A stretch of DNA of 40,640 bases. Source: Pleurocapsales cyanobacterium LEGE 10410. Its GTDB lineage: Bacteria > Cyanobacteriota > Cyanobacteriia > Cyanobacteriales > Xenococcaceae. The stretch covers positions 1 to 40,640 of the forward strand of contig JADEXJ010000044.1 in assembly GCA_015207195.1 (NCBI GenBank), in the 5' to 3' direction. Below are positions 34,254 to 40,640 of this stretch, piece by piece. Position 1 is the stretch's first letter, and each line of letters opens with the position of its first letter. Under the pieces are notes generated by a model. The model did not search any database and had not been told where the DNA came from. It was given only the letters and a program-made list of their open reading frames with translations. A program made the position numbers and the translations under genes.

Positions 34254-37200
34254 TCAAGTTGCTAGGTGTTTAGTATGAAAGGCTTGTGGGTCTTTTGTGA
34301 CTTCGGTTATGGTTAGGGTTGTCCAGTTGTTTTGAGTGAAGATTTCGGTTTCACCCTCGTCTATGACTAAAGCTAATTTGCGATCGCTCCAGGCTAATTC
34401 TGCTTCGGCAATCACGGTGTCGGTATCGTCGGTGAGTTCATAACCGACTTCGGAGACTTGACAGTTTTGGGTTGTCATATAATCGATTAAAGCGATCGCA
34501 TTTTCGTCGAAAACTAATTCTTTGATTTCTTGCCAAATTGGATTGGTATTACTTGCTCCCGTTTCTTTTTCTGTTGGAGGCGGCAGCAGTAATGGTTCTA
34601 GTTCTGTTTCTTGATCGGTGTTATTTGAAGTAACTAGATAGCTATAGTCGAGGAACTGGAATAGGTTGTACTGACGGAGAACTCCCGTCCAGGCTTTAAT
34701 TATTTCATCATCGATTTCCACCAAGCTATCGCTAATAGATATAACTACCAAAGAACCTTTACTATCAAAAATTTTATGTTTTGATGAAGCGATCGCAAAA
34801 TAAGATTGAATTAGCTCGTTTTGTTGTGCCGATTTCCAACTTAGATTTGCCAAACGGCAAGAACTATTTAGGTCAAATGTATTAATTATTTTAGAATCTG
34901 TGAGTTGAATAACTTCTTGTTCCCAGAGGCTAGAAACGCTGTTTGCTTGAGGATTGATATATGCCAGTGTTCTGAGTAATGCCCATCTCTGCCATAAATT
35001 GCGCTCGGGTAAGCTGAGATAGTTAACTAACCATTTAAAGCTATCTTTATCTTTTAGAGGTTGTAATTGTTCGCATTTATATTGTTGATGAAGTTTATTC
35101 TGATTTTGAATAAATACCTGACTAATATTTTGAGTTAGAAGATTGACGTAAGCACCAGGTTGGGATTTAAATTGAGATTCAACATCAGACCAAGTGAGCG
35201 ACCAGACATGAAAGTTTCCGCTTTTAGCGATCGCCATTCTTTGTTGAAAGTCTTGTGATAGGCGATCGCTGTGATATTCCCAACCATCGGTAAATACGGC
35301 AATGGGTTTGATATCGGAAGATTCTTTAGCAGGGTAGAAAACAAAGTCGGCGCGACTAGGAATAGCTATCCCTTTATTCTGGTCTAGTTCTACTTGAGGT
35401 TCGATCTGCCAGGTTTGTTCGCCAATAGAGAGAAGATAACCAGGTTTACCGTTGATGACTTCTTTGCGTAGATTAATTGGTTTATCTAGGTGGCGGTAAC
35501 GGGCTAAAGCGTCGATAAAACGTTGTTTTAGAACGCTATCAAACAGAGCATTTAGCTTGACTTCCGATAATCCTGGCGGGGACAGGGTAATTTTATTTTT
35601 GCGGGTGATAATGTCATTTAAAACAGCGATCGCACTTTTACGGCTGGTATTGTCTTGCTCGAAGTTGTTACGGTAGGCGAAAACACATTCATAACATCCA
35701 TCTTCGCAGCTACAGCTAACTAGAACAGCGAGAGCTTTTTCCAGAACTGAGATTAGTTCGTGGGGGTTACGAAGTAACTGCTTGAGGTAGCCAGTCCCCC
35801 CAGGAACGGTATCATAAAGGAACAAAAAGGGTTTTCGGCGAGAACTATTGGCAACGGGTTCTTCACTAACTAAAGTACGGAGATGGTCTACTTTGCCTTG
35901 GAAGTGTAGTTTTAGTCCTAGATGTAAGGCAGCCAGAAATGATGGTAACTGTTGGGAAGAATTAATGGTATCTACTGGCATTAAAATCCTAATTGCTTCT
36001 GATTCAAACTGCCTGAATAAATACAAAACATCAATAAAGTTTTTGGGATTGTCGTCTTTCTTACAGGCTAGGGTATGGTTGCCCAATTCATCGCCATTTT
36101 GGACTTTGCCACATTCGCGACAGATTTTGAAACCACCCCTCGGACGGGCTTCTCCCGCTATTTCAACGGTTTCAGCTTGGTTAGTGATTTGACCGAAGTT
36201 GATTTCGCGGAAGTTAACTCGTGAAAGGAATTCAAAGCCAAAGGGAAATTCTTCTGAGTCAATTAAATAAGACTTTTCTCTAACTTCGGGGGCAAAATCC
36301 GCTAGTAACTGATGACTGAAAAAAGAAGGACTGCGATCGTCTCGGTCATCGCCAATCCGACTTTTGCGATCGCCTGTGGTAGCCATTACCTGACGCAGAC
36401 GCACCATTTTCCGCTTGCGCCCTTCATCAGACCACATGGTATCCCCACAACGCGGGCAGGTTTTTTGTTTTGCTGTTTGATGGATATTAGGTGTAGCGTA
36501 ACTACAGTTACGACAGAAACGCCATTCATCTATCTGCGATAGCTTTACGTCGATCTGGTCTACTTTTACTTTGCGACCTTCAGCATAAAAGGTACTAGAA
36601 GGAACGAGTTCTTTAATAGCTAATGCACCAGGGCGTTCGTATTCAAAAGGACGAGTTTCGTATTTATTGTTGGGCTGGTTACTTCTACGCCAAATGATCG
36701 ATTTGAGAGTTACCCCAGCTTCGGGGAAAGCATAGTTAGGTAATAAACCTTCATCAGTAAAGAAGTTGAGGGTGTTTTTATTGTTAATCAGCTTTACTAA
36801 GTCCATGAAGCCTTTTCTTTCCAGCTTTAACTCTTCTAGTTCCTCCTCGTAGTTTTGGGATTTAGCACCTTTTTCTTTTTCTTTGATACGACGACCGAGG
36901 GTTTTAATTTGGTTTTGCAGTCGTTTACGTTCTTCTACTACTTCCTGAAGTCGATTGAGAATTCGCCAGCGCAATCCTCCTTTATCTTGTTCTCCTTGGG
37001 AAATGAATATTTCTAGTTGTTCTCTAGTACCTTTATCTATTTCGTTGTCAAATAATTGAATGAAGCCATTTAATAGTTCTTTTGTGTTGCGATCGATATA
37101 ATTTAGCCAAGTATAGGGAAAACGATTTGTATCCCCCTGCTGTACTGGTGCTAAAACTCGATTAAAGACTTCTGGTAAATCTGGTATATTACTTGAATCA

Positions 37201-40200
37201 CCGATCCAACAGTCCAAACAATAAGCCGTTAACTGTCGCTGGAGAATAGCCGAAGCATCTAGATAACAGCCAGGGGTTTCTACACCCCCCGCAATCATTT
37301 TCAGAGGGTCAGACCAGAAATAGAGGTCGTGATTTGTCCCATTGGCAATAGTAGTCACAAAAGCATTACCGTCTCTTCTTCCCGCCCGTCCGATTCTTTG
37401 TTGGTAGTTTGCCTGTTGAGGAGGAATGGAACAGAGTAAAACAGAGGACAAATCGCCGATATCAATACCCATCTCTAAAGTAGAAGTGGCAGAAAGTAAA
37501 TTAGGGTCGGAACGATGTTGACTGGCAATAAAGCGACTTTCTAGTTCTTCTCTGACTTCTCTTTCTAACAGTCCCGTGTGTTCCTGGGCAAAGATACGTC
37601 TGACATTCCCTTTAGAGTAAAGATTTTTGTAGAAGTTTAGTTTTTCTGTTGTTTCTTGATAATGTCCCGAACATTGAGATTGTAAACAGGACATCCCCTG
37701 CCAATAAGCTAGTTCGGTAGCTGTACTAACAACAGAATGATGACAATGGGAACAGGATAAATGCTTGGTGTCTGTATCTACTTGTATGGCTGCGGTTTCG
37801 ATGCCCCAAACCTTAGCATTTTTATTGGTATGGCGATCGCCTAAAAGACCAAACTCAATTAAAGTATTAAAGGTATGTTGATAAATTGCGGGTGTCTGTG
37901 CGCCAATTAAAGTAGCATCTTGCGTATCGAAAAAGTTTTTAAACGCCCAATTTTCCCACCAAGTAGAGTTTTTGAGAATAACTGGTTCAAATTGCTGATG
38001 GCTTTTTGCTTCTATGGGATAGCTAGGTTTAATCGAAGCGGGTCCCATGTTGGGCATGAAAGTCGGTCTTTGTAGGAGAAAAATATTACCGTCCTGTTCG
38101 ACATACTGTTTTAGTAAAGGATGTAAGATTCCACCTTTTTGCCTTATATGATGGACAATGCCCAAGATAAACTGTTGTACTCTGTCATTGCCTGGATGCA
38201 GTCCCAGTTCGTTTTGTAGCTTAATTGATATCTCTGCCGTAGCTTTATCTAGCTGTTTGAGATTAACCCCTACCGCACAAGTCCCAGTCTGTTCTAATGA
38301 ACCGCCAAAAGAGGTTTTAAGACTGAGTTCTGAGATAATTTCCCAATCTAAACGGCGATCGCAATATTCTTTTAGCTGAGAACTACATTTACCAGACTTC
38401 CTTAATTCTTCCCATTCATACAGCCATTCCAAATCTGAAGGAATAAAGGTAGCTACATAATCCGTATCCGAACCTAATTGCGATCGCCAATATTGTTTGA
38501 ATTCGGGAATGATTTGCTCTAAGTTTTTACTATTACCTTGTTCGTCTAAATACTGCTTGATAGCTGTACGTAAAGTAGTACGGAAAGTACGGGCAGCAAA
38601 GAAACCAGCACGATGGGCAGCATCTTGTACGGAGTCGGAGAAGGTAATGAGTTTTTTGTCGTCGTTATAGGTAGAAGCAAACAGCGTACCAATGGCAGCA
38701 CTAGCTAAACTAGCAGCACGCGAACCTAAAATAGCGAGATTATTCTTTGCCTTGCAAAAAGGGCAGTCATGACTGGCTTCCCTCCATTTTGAACCGTTTT
38801 TACTTCTCTCCCGCACCATATTTGGTTCGATGACTGTGAGTAAGTTTTTACTACCACAGCCATGACAGTAAGTAGCTTTGGGAATATTTAACCTCAAACA
38901 ATCCTGGCATAGCTTTCTCTCAATTCTTTCCTTTTCTTCATGTTTTTCAGTTTCTTTAGTAGGAAAAACAAATACAGTCAGGGGATTGCGGTTAAAAAAT
39001 GCTGTATAAAATGCTCTAAGATCGCAATCTAGCTGTTGGTCATTTTGTTTGCGTCGTAAACTGCCCCATCCCGTAGCACCACATTCGCGACAGTGGATTA
39101 CAGGTAGGGTTTTTCCCGATTCTTCTGTAGTTAGATCGTCAGCAAAAGTTAGTTTGGGGCGATCGCTTATATCGGCTACCATACGACGTAATTCTCTTAG
39201 CCAAAGCTGGATACGGATGTTTGCCCAAGGACGATTATTAATATCCCGTGCGATGGAAAATAAAGCTGCCAAACTGGTAAATATGGCAATTTGATATTCC
39301 GTAGGGGCGAAGGGTGAGACACTTTCGTTGGGCGGGTTCCCCGACTTGAGAAAAGTGTCGAACCCGAAGGGCTGTTCGCCCTTTCCATTTGGCAAACGCA
39401 TTTTACGACTCAACTGCGTCCACAGAGTAGGTAAAGAAGTTGGTTCGCCCGAAAGGATTTTAAGTAGGTTGTGAACTATGGGCAGAGACTTTAAGCGATC
39501 GCCTAATTCAATACGCCAGTCTGTTTCTTCCCAATCAGCTTCTAGGGGATAATTAAACCAAAGCTGATATTGAGCGCGGATATATTTCTCTACGCTGTCA
39601 TAGTTCTGCGGTAGTAACGAGTCTAATAAATCTGGTCTGGGGACTGGTTGAGGGTCAATAAAGGCATCAGCTAAAAACTCGGCTGCACTTAATCTATCTT
39701 CGGTAACAATGGCATCGCGCTCGAATGTCTCATTAAATATTTTTCCTGCATAACTCAGCAGTTCATTCCCCGTGTCTTTATTTCCGCCCAAAGTTGCCGA
39801 AGTTCCCACACAAGCTAAATGATTCGCGGGTGTTTGCAAACGAGCCTTAAGACGACGAATCAAACAGGCTAAATCCGTCCCCTGTGCGCCATCAAAGGTA
39901 TGAATTTCATCTACTACTAAATAGCGCAGTGTTTCGGGATTATTACCCACCCATAAACCTTGGTCTTTGGGACGAATCAGCAGATAATCCAACATTTTGT
40001 AGTTGGTCAACAAAATATCTGGGGGACTTTGGCGCAAAATATCTTTACTAGTAATTACCCCCGTTTCCGTCATTACCGAAGTAGGTTCGCGTTCGCTTTC
40101 CCCAACAAATAAACCAGCCGTAATATAACCTTTAAGATTAGAATTATGCCAAATTAACTGCGCCAATCTTTTAGCTTGGTCGGTAGCCAAAGCATTCATC

Positions 40201-40583
40201 GGATAGACTAAGATTGCCTTGATACCTGGTTCGCCCCGATATTTAAAACAATGGTCGAGGATGGGCATCATAAAACATTCAGTTTTGCCCGAACCCGTAC
40301 CAGTAGCAACAATAGTTGACTGATAATTAGGGTGTTGCAGTCGCCCGAATGCTTGTTCTTGATGACGATGGGGAGGAAAAGCCATCGGTACTTCAGGACA
40401 ATAATCTGCCCCCGAACTTCCCGATCTAAAAGGCAAACTGGCAGATAAATATGGTCCTTTAAAGATTGCTTCTGGTTGGTTTAAAAAGCGATCGATTAAG
40501 TCTTCAAAACCAGCTGTGGGGGCGACAACAGAGTTGAAAGGTAAGCAGAGAGGGGAATTGAAAAAGCCAGTCTCCCAAAACAT
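34254..40583 (-). CDS. giant DEAD/DEAH helicase with DUF1998 region (DruE-like)
   Basis: 2109 residues. Helicase core: Walker A ATGTGSGKT at 93-101, DEIH at 225-228, TSAT at 261-264, and the C-terminal helicase lobe with GRAGRRDG near 1063. Several Cys clusters (near 498, 558-575, 606, 944-965, 1361-1380 and 1494) look like zinc ribbons. The DUF1998 block is near 1585-1660 (YDTVPGGTGYLKQLL, then CSCEDGCYECVFAYRNN), followed by a nuclease-like or accessory C-terminal segment (FTDGWEYHSDR near 1764). Size and architecture match DruE of Druantia and related DUF1998 defence helicases. It is followed by the UvrD gene. Upstream genes lie outside the window. A role in anti-phage defence is inference. 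Confidence 0.85.
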   Translation of the reverse strand: MFWETGFFNSPLCLPFNSVVAPTAGFEDLIDRFLNQPEAIFKGPYLSASLPFRSGSSGADYCPEVPMAFPPHRHQEQAFGRLQHPNYQSTIVATGTGSGKTECFMMPILDHCFKYRGEPGIKAILVYPMNALATDQAKRLAQLIWHNSNLKGYITAGLFVGESEREPTSVMTETGVITSKDILRQSPPDILLTNYKMLDYLLIRPKDQGLWVGNNPETLRYLVVDEIHTFDGAQGTDLACLIRRLKARLQTPANHLACVGTSATLGGNKDTGNELLSYAGKIFNETFERDAIVTEDRLSAAEFLADAFIDPQPVPRPDLLDSLLPQNYDSVEKYIRAQYQLWFNYPLEADWEETDWRIELGDRLKSLPIVHNLLKILSGEPTSLPTLWTQLSRKMRLPNGKGEQPFGFDTFLKSGNPPNESVSPFAPTEYQIAIFTSLAALFSIARDINNRPWANIRIQLWLRELRRMVADISDRPKLTFADDLTTEESGKTLPVIHCRECGATGWGSLRRKQNDQQLDCDLRAFYTAFFNRNPLTVFVFPTKETEKHEEKERIERKLCQDCLRLNIPKATYCHGCGSKNLLTVIEPNMVRERSKNGSKWREASHDCPFCKAKNNLAILGSRAASLASAAIGTLFASTYNDDKKLITFSDSVQDAAHRAGFFAARTFRTTLRTAIKQYLDEQGNSKNLEQIIPEFKQYWRSQLGSDTDYVATFIPSDLEWLYEWEELRKSGKCSSQLKEYCDRRLDWEIISELSLKTSFGGSLEQTGTCAVGVNLKQLDKATAEISIKLQNELGLHPGNDRVQQFILGIVHHIRQKGGILHPLLKQYVEQDGNIFLLQRPTFMPNMGPASIKPSYPIEAKSHQQFEPVILKNSTWWENWAFKNFFDTQDATLIGAQTPAIYQHTFNTLIEFGLLGDRHTNKNAKVWGIETAAIQVDTDTKHLSCSHCHHSVVSTATELAYWQGMSCLQSQCSGHYQETTEKLNFYKNLYSKGNVRRIFAQEHTGLLEREVREELESRFIASQHRSDPNLLSATSTLEMGIDIGDLSSVLLCSIPPQQANYQQRIGRAGRRDGNAFVTTIANGTNHDLYFWSDPLKMIAGGVETPGCYLDASAILQRQLTAYCLDCWIGDSSNIPDLPEVFNRVLAPVQQGDTNRFPYTWLNYIDRNTKELLNGFIQLFDNEIDKGTREQLEIFISQGEQDKGGLRWRILNRLQEVVEERKRLQNQIKTLGRRIKEKEKGAKSQNYEEELEELKLERKGFMDLVKLINNKNTLNFFTDEGLLPNYAFPEAGVTLKSIIWRRSNQPNNKYETRPFEYERPGALAIKELVPSSTFYAEGRKVKVDQIDVKLSQIDEWRFCRNCSYATPNIHQTAKQKTCPRCGDTMWSDEGRKRKMVRLRQVMATTGDRKSRIGDDRDDRSPSFFSHQLLADFAPEVREKSYLIDSEEFPFGFEFLSRVNFREINFGQITNQAETVEIAGEARPRGGFKICRECGKVQNGDELGNHTLACKKDDNPKNFIDVLYLFRQFESEAIRILMPVDTINSSQQLPSFLAALHLGLKLHFQGKVDHLRTLVSEEPVANSSRRKPFLFLYDTVPGGTGYLKQLLRNPHELISVLEKALAVLVSCSCEDGCYECVFAYRNNFEQDNTSRKSAIAVLNDIITRKNKITLSPPGLSEVKLNALFDSVLKQRFIDALARYRHLDKPINLRKEVINGKPGYLLSIGEQTWQIEPQVELDQNKGIAIPSRADFVFYPAKESSDIKPIAVFTDGWEYHSDRLSQDFQQRMAIAKSGNFHVWSLTWSDVESQFKSQPGAYVNLLTQNISQVFIQNQNKLHQQYKCEQLQPLKDKDSFKWLVNYLSLPERNLWQRWALLRTLAYINPQANSVSSLWEQEVIQLTDSKIINTFDLNSSCRLANLSWKSAQQNELIQSYFAIASSKHKIFDSKGSLVVISISDSLVEIDDEIIKAWTGVLRQYNLFQFLDYSYLVTSNNTDQETELEPLLLPPPTEKETGASNTNPIWQEIKELVFDENAIALIDYMTTQNCQVSEVGYELTDDTDTVIAEAELAWSDRKLALVIDEGETEIFTQNNWTTLTITEVTKDPQAFHTKHLAT

Positions 40584-40640
40584 GAGAGACTGTTATCAAT
40601 AAGTTTAATTGTTGAAAACGCAATGCTTCAACTTCCTGAA

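Noticed and set aside
40584-40640. End of an upstream gene on the minus strand at the right edge
   Set aside because: One frame stays open across the edge and into the helicase start, but 57 bp are too few to tell a real C-terminus from a shadow frame.
1-40640. CRISPR array or prophage
   Set aside because: No regularly spaced direct repeats with unique spacers and no phage structural or integrase genes were seen.

Overview
The window is chromosomal DNA from a beta-cyanobacterium. The evidence is an apcD phycobilisome gene, a ccmK-L-M-N beta-carboxysome operon, a form IB rbcL-rbcX-rbcS operon, NDH-1 CO2-uptake genes and frequent GCGATCGC (HIP1) octamers. The tandem ccmK2-ccmK2-ccmK1 arrangement and the accessory content would suit a unicellular or baeocytous lineage. 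The sequence alone does not fix the genus.

Layout. (1) 1-8.3 kb is ordinary housekeeping: surE, a SAM methyltransferase, pheS, a TPR protein, a small membrane protein, apcD, a LipM-like lipoate/octanoate transferase, a DoxX protein and an SLC12-like cation-chloride transporter. (2) 8.6-13.4 kb holds clpB with a clear terminator, a DUF2294-type gene cut by one in-frame TGA, a small unknown ORF with a triplicated 15-bp repeat, and fabD. (3) 13.6-26.7 kb is a compact inorganic-carbon block. A leftward ndhF-ndhD-cupB operon (CO2 uptake) diverges, across a 0.94-kb regulatory region, from rightward ccmK2-ccmK2-ccmK1-ccmL-ccmM-ccmN. Then comes a 0.69-kb rbcL leader with an RbcR-like site and a foldable RNA domain, followed by rbcL-rbcX-rbcS with a strong terminator. 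The genes cover CO2 conversion to bicarbonate at the thylakoid, the carboxysome shell, the gamma-carbonic anhydrase/Rubisco scaffold, Rubisco and its assembly chaperone. (4) 27.0-28.2 kb holds hisF, a 60-residue membrane ORF and tRNA-Ala(GGC).

(5) From the tRNA rightward the DNA becomes accessory. 28.3-32.0 kb is a decayed chaperone cluster: the tail of a WD40 protein, the tail of a GrpE-like factor, an Hsp70 gene with at least two internal deletions, and intact DUF1257 and DUF2997 genes. Set into it on the opposite strand are a free-standing colicin E3-type ribonuclease domain with a probable immunity gene, a HigB/HigA-like toxin-antitoxin pair and a truncated second antitoxin. (6) 32.1-40.6 kb holds two leftward helicase genes 43 bp apart: a 2109-residue DEAD/DEAH helicase with a DUF1998 region (DruE-like) and a 709-residue UvrD-type helicase with a RelE-like N-terminus. 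They look like the downstream part of a defence operon whose first genes would lie beyond the right edge.

The most interesting points are the two-helicase module, the solitary E3-type nuclease, the structured rbcL leader, the mosaic ccmK triplet with hairpins that may set shell-protein ratios, and the remains of the Hsp70 cluster.
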